Source of the DNA: Ruminiclostridium josui JCM 17888 | GTDB taxonomy: Bacteria > Bacillota > Clostridia > Acetivibrionales > DSM-1351 | Direction of reading: 5' to 3' | Assembly (NCBI RefSeq): GCF_000526495.1 | Contig: NZ_JAGE01000001.1 | Coordinates: forward strand, 3,294,001-3,358,000 | DNA length: 64,000 bases | Shown: positions 53,677 through 61,897 of the stretch, one piece after another | Layout of the letters: every line of letters starts with the position of its first letter | Numbering within the stretch: the stretch's first letter is position 1 | Made by a program: the position numbers and the translations under genes | Notes under the pieces: generated by a model | Databases searched by the model: none | Told to the model about the DNA's origin: nothing | The model's input: only the letters and a program-made list of their open reading frames with translations

Positions 53677-54426
53677 ATGAAATCAAAAATAATGTTAAGG
53701 CTAACAATATTTGAATTTAAATTGTTTTTACGTAATTTTATCAATATATTTTTCCTATTAGTATTCCCTACTCTAATGATTTTACTTTTTGGGGGGATAT
53801 ATGGAAATACTCCTAATGAATTGTATGGTGGGGCAGGAATGGTAGATGTATCAGTACCGGCATATGCAGGAATGATTATTTCGGTAACGGGACTTATGAG
53901 CTTGCCTCTCACTATATGTGAATACAGAGAGAAAAAAGTGCTCAAAAGATATATGGCCACACCAATAAAACCAGCGTATGTAATTGTTTCGCAAGTATGT
54001 GTTAACACATTAATGACAATTACTGGAATGGCTTTGTTGATTGTAGTTGCAAAGATTGTATTTAATCTTAATTTTACAGGAAATGCCCTAGAAGTTATAC
54101 TTGTCTTTCTTTTATCGATTTTTAGTATTTTTTCCATAGGATTTCTCATTGCCAGTATTGCACCAAACATGAAGGCTGCCAGCGCAACTGCAAATCTTAT
54201 TTATTTTCCAATGCTTTTTTTAACAGGGGCGACTGTTCCTATAGAGATTATGCCTGATTTTATGCAACGCATTTCAAAAGTCTTACCTGTGACTCATGTA
54301 GTTGAGGCAATGAAACATGTATGGTTAGGGGATGGCATTTCTTCATGCTGGCAGAGTATTTTAATACTTGTTGGTGTTATGGCAGTATGCTTTGCTTTAT
54401 CAATAAAATTTTTCAGGTGGGAGTAA
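53677..54426 (+). CDS. ABC-2 type exporter permease (SagH/SagI-like)
   Basis: This 249-aa protein starts at ATG 53677, 4 nt after GTGGAGGT. There are six hydrophobic segments. YREKKVLKRYMATPIKPAYV (about 90-110) is the usual cytoplasmic loop, and LPVTHVVEAMKHVWLGDG (about 208-225) is the conserved ABC-2 C-terminal motif. It partners the ATPase at 52693. Streptococcal clusters have two permeases; only one is seen here, so it may homodimerise. Confidence 0.85.
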   Translation: MKSKIMLRLTIFEFKLFLRNFINIFFLLVFPTLMILLFGGIYGNTPNELYGGAGMVDVSVPAYAGMIISVTGLMSLPLTICEYREKKVLKRYMATPIKPAYVIVSQVCVNTLMTITGMALLIVVAKIVFNLNFTGNALEVILVFLLSIFSIFSIGFLIASIAPNMKAASATANLIYFPMLFLTGATVPIEIMPDFMQRISKVLPVTHVVEAMKHVWLGDGISSCWQSILILVGVMAVCFALSIKFFRWE

Positions 54427-54428
54427 GA

Positions 54429-54677
54429 GTGGATACCTTTATTTTGAATTTTATAGAAAAGAATAACTTGGTTAAAATTACTTCAAAAGATGAAAGTTTA
54501 TTTTTACAGGGTAAAATACACCAAAGTTTCTTTATGTATTTAATAATTGAAATTGAGGAAAAGTATGGTATTTTTTTTGAAGATGAAGAATTGGTAATTG
54601 AGAATTTTGATACTATACAGCTAATTGAGTCAATGATCAGTAGTAAACTAAAAAAATTACATAATTGTGTAAAGTAG
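54429..54677 (+). CDS. Acyl-carrier-protein-like small protein
   Basis: This 82-aa protein starts at GTG 54429, 2 nt after the permease stop, with GGGAG upstream. The C-terminal half (YLIIEIEEKYGIFFEDEELV, NFDTIQLIESMI) fits helices II-IV of acyl carrier proteins. The phosphopantetheine Ser position of the DSL motif reads HQS (Gln at the Ser place by my alignment, a Ser next to it). It may be a non-canonical carrier or a structural relic. Its place as last gene of the peptide operon is unusual. Confidence 0.55.
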   Translation: MDTFILNFIEKNNLVKITSKDESLFLQGKIHQSFFMYLIIEIEEKYGIFFEDEELVIENFDTIQLIESMISSKLKKLHNCVK

Positions 54678-54734
54678 GCTAAAGAAACATTAATTGGGAT
54701 TGACAACATTACCTGAAACATAGATGAAAAGAAA

Positions 54735-54783
54735 TGTTTCTGTAGTGTCTGGAGAAAAAAGGATTTCTAACACTACAGAAACA
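54735..54783. terminator. Hairpin between convergent peptide and importer operons
   Basis: TGTTTCTGTAGTGT (54735-54748) pairs perfectly with ACACTACAGAAACA (54770-54783). It lies between the plus-strand cluster and the minus-strand ABC gene. Confidence 0.8.
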
Positions 54784-54794
54784 ATTTAAACATG

Positions 54795-55565
54795 CTAAAT
54801 ATAGTATTCTGTCTTATCAGGACTTTTCATGTTAAACTCAGAAAATACTCTGTCACGAATTTTCAAAAAATCATGACTTGTTCGGTCACGTTTTCTTGCC
54901 AATGGAACACTAATAATAGATTTAATTTTACCAGGATTAGGAGTCATTATAACAATCCTGTCAGCAAGGAAAACAGCTTCTTCAATATCATGAGTAACAA
55001 AGATAATAGTCTTTTTCTGCTTCTCCCAGATATTTGAAATTTCATCCTGCATTTTAAGCCTTGTTAATGCATCCAAGGCACCGAAAGGCTCATCCATAAA
55101 AATAATTTCAGGATCAACAGCCAGAGCGCGGGCTATAGCAACACGTTGCTGCATACCGCCTGATAGCTGAGAGGGATGGCTTTTGCTGAATTTTGAAAGT
55201 CCAACTAAATCAATGTATTTACTGGCAATATCATGTCTTTCCTTTTTAGATAGCTTTTTACTTTCCAAACCTAACTCAACATTTTTTTGCACTGTCCTCC
55301 AAGGAAGAAGACCGTAGTTCTGAAAAATGGTTACATTGCTGATGCTCGGCTCCAACACCTGCTTACCGTCTATTTGTATACTGCCTGTGTTAACTTTTTC
55401 AAAGCCTGCAATGGAATTTAGAAGTGTAGTCTTGCCGCAGCCGCTTGGACCCAGTAGGCATATAAACTCTCCCTTTTCAATTTGCAAGGATACGTGATCC
55501 AAGGCTTTAAAAGTTGAATTGCTTTGTAAATATTCTTTTGAAACATCATTAATATCAATGAACAT
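54795..55565 (-). CDS. SsuB/TauB/NrtD-type ABC importer ATPase
   Basis: The protein is 256 aa. ATG 55565 has GGAGG upstream. Walker A is [12 protein letters not shown] (about 33-44), Q-loop [10 protein letters not shown], signature [15 protein letters not shown] (about 134) and Walker [13 protein letters not shown] (about 155). It energises uptake together with the permease and binding protein upstream in the same operon. Substrates of this family are sulfonates, nitrate or pyrimidine precursors; here the neighbour is CooS. Confidence 0.9.
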   Translation of the reverse strand: MFIDINDVSKEYLQSNSTFKALDHVSLQIEKGEFICLLGPSGCGKTTLLNSIAGFEKVNTGSIQIDGKQVLEPSISNVTIFQNYGLLPWRTVQKNVELGLESKKLSKKERHDIASKYIDLVGLSKFSKSHPSQLSGGMQQRVAIARALAVDPEIIFMDEPFGALDALTRLKMQDEISNIWEKQKKTIIFVTHDIEEAVFLADRIVIMTPNPGKIKSIISVPLARKRDRTSHDFLKIRDRVFSEFNMKSPDKTEYYI

Positions 55566-56322
55566 TGTTACCTCCAATAACTCCCCATCTTTTCAAGAGT
55601 TGCTTCTCTGCAAGACCAATCAAACTGTCTAAAATAAGTCCTATAAGACCGATGGATAATATTCCTGATAGCAATAAATCTGATCTTAGATTATTTCTTG
55701 CATCAATAATCATAAAACCTAATCCGGTCTGAGCTCCAACCATTTCGCCTGCTACCAGAAACACCCACGCTGTACCCAATGCTATATGCAGACCTGAAGC
55801 AATGGCAGGAAAAGCGGAAGGCAGAATTATTTTTGTAAGTAGATGGGGTTGCTTAATACCAAAATTTTTTGCAACCTTAATATAAGTTGGGTCAACTTTA
55901 CCTACAGCGCTTACAGTTGTTAAAAGTATAGGAAAGAATGCTGCAATAAAAATTATGACAATTGCAGGAAGGTCTCCTATCCCAAAGAGAAGTACAATAA
56001 AAGGAAACCATGCTATTGGTGAAATAGGCCTTACCAATTGTACTACAGGATTTACAAAACTCCATGCATTTCTAAACCAACCCAGAATAAGACCCAGAGT
56101 AATTGCCGTAATGGCAGCTAAAATATATCCTATGAAAAACCTGTACATACTGGCTTTAATACCTGTAAAAAGAGTTCCGTCTAGAATAAGCTCCCCAAAT
56201 CCTTTTCCTACATCTGCAGGAGAGGGAAGTAGGGCTTGATTCCAGGGTCCAAACCACACGACTGTCTGCCATAAAATCAATAATAATGTGAACGACACTA
56301 TAATATGAATCAATTTCTTCAT
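55555..56322 (-). CDS. SsuC/TauC-type ABC importer permease
   Basis: The protein is 255 aa with about six membrane helices. The EAA-type loop [20 protein letters not shown] (about 155-175) contacts the ATPase. It overlaps the ATPase gene by 11 nt and lies 15 bp after the binding-protein gene. Confidence 0.9.
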   Translation of the reverse strand: MKKLIHIIVSFTLLLILWQTVVWFGPWNQALLPSPADVGKGFGELILDGTLFTGIKASMYRFFIGYILAAITAITLGLILGWFRNAWSFVNPVVQLVRPISPIAWFPFIVLLFGIGDLPAIVIIFIAAFFPILLTTVSAVGKVDPTYIKVAKNFGIKQPHLLTKIILPSAFPAIASGLHIALGTAWVFLVAGEMVGAQTGLGFMIIDARNNLRSDLLLSGILSIGLIGLILDSLIGLAEKQLLKRWGVIGGNNVH

Positions 56323-56337
56323 GATTTATTCTCCCTT

Positions 56338-57276
56338 CTATTTTTTGGAAAGGCTTGAATCTACAAAATCATCATAAGTCGGAGGATTTGAAGATATACC
56401 GAATTCCTTAATTTTAGAAGTAAGACTGTCATATGCTTCTTTTGTAATTTCAAGGTCATTGTAGGAAATCCATTTCATGGATAAATCCAGAACCTTGTCG
56501 TCGAGATTAAGATATTTCTTTGCAAAAGTATTTGCTTCGCCCTTGTGGGAATCTATGTATTCACCGGCTTCTCTATATTTGGATACAACCTCTTTTGCTG
56601 CATCCCTATTGCTGCTAATAAATTTGTCAGACAAAACCAGAGAGCAGCATATGGAATTCTTCCATAATTCATTTGATTCAAAAAGTACTTTTCCTGCCTC
56701 CAAAGCCACAGACTTTGCACCGAATGGTTCTGCAACACAATATCCAGCTATCTGGCCTTGAGCAAGGGCTGACGGCATTTCAGGAGGAGGAAGTTCAACA
56801 ATGTCTACATCCTTGTAAGAAAGTCCGGCATTTTGAAGCATTTGTCCCAAAAGGATATTATGTGAGGATTGTCTGTGGGGAATGGCGAATTTCTTACCTT
56901 TTAAATCCGATGCAGTTTTAATATTAGGGGATACAACAATTACGTTGCCATCTTTATGTCCAAGTGCTACAGCCTTGACTCCAACACCCTGTTCCTTTGC
57001 TTTCATGGCAAGCTCAATAAGTACTGATGCACCGTCAATATGACCTGTGTTCAAGGCATCCATCAATTCAGGCCATGAGCCGTACTTGACCAGTTCAATT
57101 TTATATTTTTGACCTGTTTTATCCTGTAATTCATTTTCCACAAACACAGGAAGAGCGTGAGTTATTGGAAGATAGGCAATTTTTACGGTTTTTATATCTG
57201 CAGTTTTTCCGCAGGCTGCAGTACCTGTAATTATTCCTAAAAGCAAAGATGCTATAATAAACTTTTTAAAATTCAT
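56338..57276 (-). CDS. SsuA/NMT1-like substrate-binding lipoprotein
   Basis: This 312-aa protein starts at ATG 57276 with GGAGGG upstream (a longer frame overlaps cooS). Lipobox: LLLGIITGTAACGK, lipidated Cys at about 20. The mature part contains VKIAYLPITHALPVFVE and LAQGQIAGYCVAEPFGAKSV, typical of periplasmic-type receptors for small organic anions. It is 22 bp after cooS and co-transcribed. The substrate is unknown; linkage to CooS suggests a C1 or metal-related compound. Confidence 0.85.
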   Translation of the reverse strand: MNFKKFIIASLLLGIITGTAACGKTADIKTVKIAYLPITHALPVFVENELQDKTGQKYKIELVKYGSWPELMDALNTGHIDGASVLIELAMKAKEQGVGVKAVALGHKDGNVIVVSPNIKTASDLKGKKFAIPHRQSSHNILLGQMLQNAGLSYKDVDIVELPPPEMPSALAQGQIAGYCVAEPFGAKSVALEAGKVLFESNELWKNSICCSLVLSDKFISSNRDAAKEVVSKYREAGEYIDSHKGEANTFAKKYLNLDDKVLDLSMKWISYNDLEITKEAYDSLTSKIKEFGISSNPPTYDDFVDSSLSKK

Positions 57277-57298
57277 AGTTACCCTCCATAAAATCATT

Positions 57299-59290
57299 TT
57301 AATCCCATCCCAGAGCTTTTCTCTGCTCTTTGAGGTTGTTGACAATCTCATTTGCCAATTCGGTGTGATTAACATTTACAATCATTCTCGAACCCAGAAT
57401 ATCCTTAAATCCGTTACTCATAAATTCTGTTACATTATCTGAGCCTTGAGTAGGTGCATAAACGCAGTGATAAGAATCAATTCCCAGCAATCTGAAACTA
57501 AGGGCCGCACAGATTCCCTTTTCATTAGACCATTCAGGACTGGCAAAAGCATAAGGCATATCCTTTATGTAAATGTCCGAAGCCTCTGCAACAGCTTTAA
57601 ATAATGCGGATGCTCTTGCATTATCTAAACATTCTCCCATGTGCCATACAGGAGGAAGATCCTTTAAAAAGCCTTTTAGTTTATCACCTGTACGCTTCAA
57701 AGCAGCAGTAGAGCAATATCCAAGCTTCATCAACGGAAAGGAGGCACACCCGTTAGTTAGAACCAGAACATTGTTCTCTAAAAGAATGTCTGTAAGCTCA
57801 ACTATGGCCTTTTCATAAACAATACGTGGATTGTTGCAGCCCACAAGGTTAACAATACCAAGAATTTCTCCACTTTTTAGGGCCTCTGCAATAGGCTTTA
57901 CACTTCCGAAATGCTTATTAATATATTCAACGGAAAAACCTACTTCAGCTTCAATTTCATAAGGTGGAATATAAACCGGAATCTCTCTTCGTTGGGTAAA
58001 ACTTTCAATAGCCCTATTTAGAATCTTTGTTGCGAGCTCAGTAGTCTGATTCATATTAGAATGATGGTGGTCAAAACCGTAATGCTCAGCACCGGGCAAT
58101 CTTGCAGAATCATTTGTGGTAACTACAGTTGTTTTAAAACACTTTGCAACTTCCATAATGGAAGGGAAAATATCCTGAACGTCAGCTACCCATAAATCCA
58201 AAGCTCCTGTTCCAAGAACCAACTCAGCACCGATAGCATTAGAAAGGGGTATAACTCCGCCATATCTGTACATTGCAGAAAGCCCCGAACAGCAAATACC
58301 GTAAAACTTGATTCCCAAAGCTCCGTTTTTCCTTGCTAATTCCTGAAATTCATCTGAATTGCCAAGCTTTACGATTTCACTTACTAAAATCGGAGAATGA
58401 CCATGAATTCCTATGTTAACATAACCTTTTTCTAAAGCACCAATATTAACTTTTGAAGTACTTCTTACAGGAAGTCCGAACAAACTGTCCATAGCAATGG
58501 ATGAACCTAAAACACAGGACCATGCGAAGGCTATTCCTGTCCTCATCATTTGCTTCATAATGTTATACCAATCACTGTCATTTCCTGTACCTGTTCTGTT
58601 AAGACTCTCAAAAACTTCATGGTAAGGACTGATAGGAAGAATATCAAGCTCACTCCATACCTTAATTCGTTCTTTAGAAGCGAATGCATTAAGAGTACGA
58701 TGAGGTCCCGGAACAGTTCTGGACAAATCCTCCAGAAGGATGTCGGCAATTAATCCCGCTAGTTCCTTAATGCTTTTATTTTCAGTGTCAAGACCAAATG
58801 CTTTAGCAGTGGCTAATACTTTACTTTCTCCCTCAATAGGAATATTTGCTATACCTTCAGAGGCGTACTTCAAAGCCAGCATACTTTCACGTCCTCGGCC
58901 ACCGTGTTCTGCAGCGCCTGCAGCTACGCTCCTAAGAATATTTCTTGCTACAATTACGTCGGCATCAGCTCCGCAAACACCTTTTGGACTCTTTTTTGTA
59001 ATTTTACATGGCCCCATGTTGCATATTCTGCAGCAAACTCCCGCAAGACCAAAGCTACACTGTGGCTTTTGGGCATCAAATCTGTCGAAAACAGTATCAA
59101 TCCCTTTTTCTTCCATATGTAAAAGCATAGCTTTAACTGCAGGATCAGGAGTTTCTTGAAGAACATCCTTCTTAGAAGCAAAACTTCTCCTGTATTCAGC
59201 TACGGCTGTAGCATAATCATTACAGCCTGAATCATTATGGTGGTGATTTTCTGAATGATCAAATTTTATATGATGATATCTAAAATCCAT
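57299..59290 (-). CDS. cooS: Anaerobic carbon monoxide dehydrogenase catalytic subunit
   Basis: This 663-aa protein oxidises CO to CO2 at a Ni-Fe-S C-cluster. The B-cluster/D-cluster cysteine region is CSFGLAGVCCRICNMGPC (about 73-90). C-cluster ligands are visible: His in GIHGHSPIL (about 290), Cys in GICCSGLSAMYRYGG (about 332), Cys in VGCNNPR (about 475), NGCASFPLMK (about 510) and MGECLDNAR (about 553). The length is normal. No CooF, accessory CooC or acetyl-CoA synthase gene adjoins it. It is on the skin element and would be lost from the mother cell on excision. Confidence 0.92.
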   Translation of the reverse strand: MDFRYHHIKFDHSENHHHNDSGCNDYATAVAEYRRSFASKKDVLQETPDPAVKAMLLHMEEKGIDTVFDRFDAQKPQCSFGLAGVCCRICNMGPCKITKKSPKGVCGADADVIVARNILRSVAAGAAEHGGRGRESMLALKYASEGIANIPIEGESKVLATAKAFGLDTENKSIKELAGLIADILLEDLSRTVPGPHRTLNAFASKERIKVWSELDILPISPYHEVFESLNRTGTGNDSDWYNIMKQMMRTGIAFAWSCVLGSSIAMDSLFGLPVRSTSKVNIGALEKGYVNIGIHGHSPILVSEIVKLGNSDEFQELARKNGALGIKFYGICCSGLSAMYRYGGVIPLSNAIGAELVLGTGALDLWVADVQDIFPSIMEVAKCFKTTVVTTNDSARLPGAEHYGFDHHHSNMNQTTELATKILNRAIESFTQRREIPVYIPPYEIEAEVGFSVEYINKHFGSVKPIAEALKSGEILGIVNLVGCNNPRIVYEKAIVELTDILLENNVLVLTNGCASFPLMKLGYCSTAALKRTGDKLKGFLKDLPPVWHMGECLDNARASALFKAVAEASDIYIKDMPYAFASPEWSNEKGICAALSFRLLGIDSYHCVYAPTQGSDNVTEFMSNGFKDILGSRMIVNVNHTELANEIVNNLKEQRKALGWD

Positions 59291-59347
59291 TATTTTTGCT
59301 CTCCCCTTAATTAATCCATAGAAAACCGGTAAAAATAGTATGAAATG

Positions 59348-59376
59348 ATTATAATAACCTAATTATAAAAAGTCAA
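59348..59376 (-). promoter_or_regulatory. Sigma-A promoter of the cooS operon
   Basis: On the minus strand TTGACT (59371-59376), 17 bp, TATAAT (59348-59353). It lies about 58 bp before the cooS ATG. Confidence 0.75.
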
Positions 59377-59495
59377 TAATAATTTTAAATAATTCATATA
59401 TAAATACTATGTAATTAAAAAGAATTCTCTGAAACACATTTGTACGAGTAGTACTATCATATAGATAAACAGCGAGTAAATCAGGGAGTTCAAAG

Positions 59496-59684
59496 ATGGG
59501 AAAGAAGAAAAAGGAATATGAAATTATTATTTTTACTCCTGAGACTAATGAACAAGCTATGTGTCTTAAAAATGAAATAGGAAGAGCATATGGTGAATTT
59601 ATAATAAAACATCTGATTAAATTAGAAATTCCTAATAAACAAAAGTCTTGTATATTTAGAAGAATAATAAAGGAAATCAGGTGA
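59496..59684 (+). CDS. Small basic protein upstream of the skin recombinase
   Basis: The protein is 62 aa. GGGAG lies 8 nt before ATG. Sequence character: KKKKEYEIIIFTPETNEQAM, a helical middle and a basic tail (RRIIKEIR). It ends 7 bp before the recombinase. The position matches small ORFs before the other two recombinases, so a directionality factor or regulator is plausible. No family recognised. Confidence 0.5.
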   Translation: MGKKKKEYEIIIFTPETNEQAMCLKNEIGRAYGEFIIKHLIKLEIPNKQKSCIFRRIIKEIR

Positions 59685-59691
59685 TTTTTCC

Positions 59692-61350
59692 ATGAGAGCT
59701 GCTATCTATTCCAGAAAAAGCAGGTTTACCGGGAGAGGAGAAAGTATAGAAAATCAAATTCAAATGTGCAAAGAATATGCTATAAAAAATATTGGACTAT
59801 CTGAAAACGAATTTGTAATTTTTGAAGATGAGGGATTTTCAGGGGGGAATACAAACAGGCCCAAGTTCAAGGAAATGATGCGGGAAGCACGAAGTAAAAA
59901 AATTGATATAATAATCTGCTACAGGCTGGATCGTATAAGCAGAAATGTATCTGACTTTTCACAGTTGATAAATGAACTTGAAAAATATAACGTAAGCTTT
60001 ATTTCTGTGAAGGAGCAATTCGATACAACTAAGCCCATGGGAAGGGCTATGATGTATATAGCATCGGTATTCTCTCAACTGGAAAGAGAGACCATTGCTG
60101 AAAGAATAAGAGATAACATGCTGCAGCTTGCAAAAACAGGAAGATGGCTTGGAGGTATTACCCCAACAGGGTATAAATCCGAAATGCTGGATAAAAATGA
60201 TTCGTCCATAAAGCAGAGCAGAATTTTCAGGCTTAAGATTATACCTGAAGAAGCAGAACTTGTAAAAGATATTTATGATAAATTTATTATTTTCAAATCA
60301 ATAACAAAGGTAGAGAAAAACCTTCTTGAAAACAGACTTACAACAAAAAATGGAGTGGATTTTTCAAGGTTCTCCTTGCGATTTATACTTACAAATCCCG
60401 TATATGCAATTGCTGATAGGAATTTATACAATTTTTTATCCCAACAGGGGTATGAGATATATTCAGATATAAAGGAATTCAACGGTGTTAACGGACTTAT
60501 GGCCTACAACAAAACAAGGCAGGGGAAGAACACATTAGGAGAAAAATACAGAGAGCCAAAGGATTGGATAATAGCCGTAGGGATGCATCCGGGAATAGTA
60601 CCGTCAGGTAAATGGATAGAAGCTCAGAAGTTGCTGAAAAGAAATAAAACAAAAGCCTATAGGAAAATTAAAAATACAAGTGCACTGCTGTCTGGGATAC
60701 TAAAATGTGAAAACTGCGGCAGTTATATGAGACCCAAAACAACTTCAAGACTGGATTCGGAAGGGAAAAAGGTTTACTACTATATTTGTGAGTTGAAAGA
60801 AAAAAGTAATAAAATTCGTTGTGATACTCCAAATATAAACGGAAATCTTTTGGACTCCTTAATACTTAAAAGATTAGTCAGTCTCATAAAAGACTATCCC
60901 CCGAAAGTTAGCCCCGGCTTATTAATGACCCTGAATGATAGCCTGTATACTATTCAAAACCCTGAATTAAAACTAATAAAAGACAAACTTGTAGCAGCAG
61001 AAACAGAGATGAAGAACCTTATAAGACTTGCAGCAAAACAAGGAGACGAAAATATACAATCCTTGATATTAAATCGCATGAAAAATATTTCAAATGATAT
61101 CGAAATATATAAAAGCAAAATCAAACAATTGGATGAAGCTCCTGAAAAAAAATACATTGAAGAGGTCAACCAAGAGGAATTTGTGCAAATGTTATCCAAT
61201 CCGGGTTACTGTATTATGAATCTAATGGATACGGAGGAAAAGAGGGAGATTTTAAAAAGTGCAATTGAACTTATTTCATGGGATGGCATACAGATAAAGA
61301 TTTGGCTTAACAGCAGTAAAATGTTGCCGGAGTGTAAGGATTGCAAATGA
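59692..61350 (+). CDS. Large serine recombinase of the skin element (SpoIVCA/SpoIVCA-like)
   Basis: The protein is 552 aa. The catalytic Ser lies in AIYSRKSRFTGRGES (about 7-10), the resolvase core has CYRLDRISRNVSDFSQLI (about 80-97), then a Recombinase domain (EEAELVKDIYDKFIIF, about 185-200). The zinc ribbon is LKCENCGSYMRP..YYICE (about 340-365), and a coiled-coil tail is present. SpoIVCA in B. subtilis excises skin to rebuild sigK; position, orientation beside sigK and domain makeup agree. TGA is 1 bp before the attachment core. Confidence 0.92.
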   Translation: MRAAIYSRKSRFTGRGESIENQIQMCKEYAIKNIGLSENEFVIFEDEGFSGGNTNRPKFKEMMREARSKKIDIIICYRLDRISRNVSDFSQLINELEKYNVSFISVKEQFDTTKPMGRAMMYIASVFSQLERETIAERIRDNMLQLAKTGRWLGGITPTGYKSEMLDKNDSSIKQSRIFRLKIIPEEAELVKDIYDKFIIFKSITKVEKNLLENRLTTKNGVDFSRFSLRFILTNPVYAIADRNLYNFLSQQGYEIYSDIKEFNGVNGLMAYNKTRQGKNTLGEKYREPKDWIIAVGMHPGIVPSGKWIEAQKLLKRNKTKAYRKIKNTSALLSGILKCENCGSYMRPKTTSRLDSEGKKVYYYICELKEKSNKIRCDTPNINGNLLDSLILKRLVSLIKDYPPKVSPGLLMTLNDSLYTIQNPELKLIKDKLVAAETEMKNLIRLAAKQGDENIQSLILNRMKNISNDIEIYKSKIKQLDEAPEKKYIEEVNQEEFVQMLSNPGYCIMNLMDTEEKREILKSAIELISWDGIQIKIWLNSSKMLPECKDCK

Positions 61351-61351
61351 G

Positions 61352-61717
61352 ATTCTAATGCAAATCAGAGCATCCAAGAAAATTCAGAATGAAGTTTCTC
61401 TGCAAGACCCTATAGGTGTAGATAAAGAGGGGAACGAAATAACATTAATAGACTTAATCAGTAATGATTCCGAGTCCGTAGTCGACGAGGTTGAATTAAA
61501 AATGCAGGTTAAAAAGTTGTACAGCAAAATGAAAGGTACCTTGAAAAACAGAGAAAAGGTAGTCTTGGAATTAAGGTATGGACTCCTAAACGGTTCAAGT
61601 AAAACCCAGAGAGAGATAGCTAAAATGTTGGGAATTTCCAGATCATATGTATCAAGAATTGAAAAGAAAGCAATAAAAAAATTAAGCAAGGAACTTAAAC
61701 CGGAGGGCTGCCATTAA
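61352..61717 (+). CDS. sigK: sigK 3' half
   Basis: From core ATTCTAA the frame reads ILMQIRASKKIQNEVSLQDP (region 3) to region 4 KNREKVVLELRYGLL, KTQREIAKMLGISRSYVSRI and KKAIKKLSKEL, ending TAA 61717. This is the canonical sigma-K C-terminus. It has no start of its own with a ribosome binding site, so it is silent until the skin element is removed. Confidence 0.92.
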   Translation: MLMQIRASKKIQNEVSLQDPIGVDKEGNEITLIDLISNDSESVVDEVELKMQVKKLYSKMKGTLKNREKVVLELRYGLLNGSSKTQREIAKMLGISRSYVSRIEKKAIKKLSKELKPEGCH

Positions 61718-61729
61718 TGGCAGCCTTTT
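61706..61729 (+). terminator. Rho-independent terminator of sigK
   Basis: The 20-bp palindrome GGCTGCCATTAATGGCAGCC (61706-61725), which contains the stop codon, is followed by TTTT. Confidence 0.85.
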
Positions 61730-61897
61730 GGATGTAAAGATAGCAGTTTCTACATATCATGGCTCAAATAGAAAATATACGTTTGTATACTGGTATTCGA
61801 AAGTTGCATATAATACTTTTCAGAGTTAAAATATATGTGAAAAATGTCGAAAATTATTTAATTTATTGATTAAATTACAAAAGGCCGTGATAATACT

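Larger units (their letters stand above)
44959..61351. mobile_element. 16.4-kb skin-like element in sigK
   Basis: Direct ATTCTAA cores lie at 44959-44965 and 61352-61358. The recombinase gene ends 1 bp before the right core. Excision joins IENAIL to MQIRASKK, restoring sigma-K. Cargo: AsnB-like enzyme, SLS-like peptide cluster, SsuABC-type importer, CooS, a 62-aa ORF and the recombinase. Known skin elements (B. subtilis, C. difficile) also interrupt sigK, but typically with phage-like cargo. Confidence 0.92.

Noticed and set aside
54321-54428. N-terminal extension of the ACP-like protein
   Set aside because: It lies within the permease coding sequence in another frame and has no ribosome binding site; GTG 54429 is preferred.
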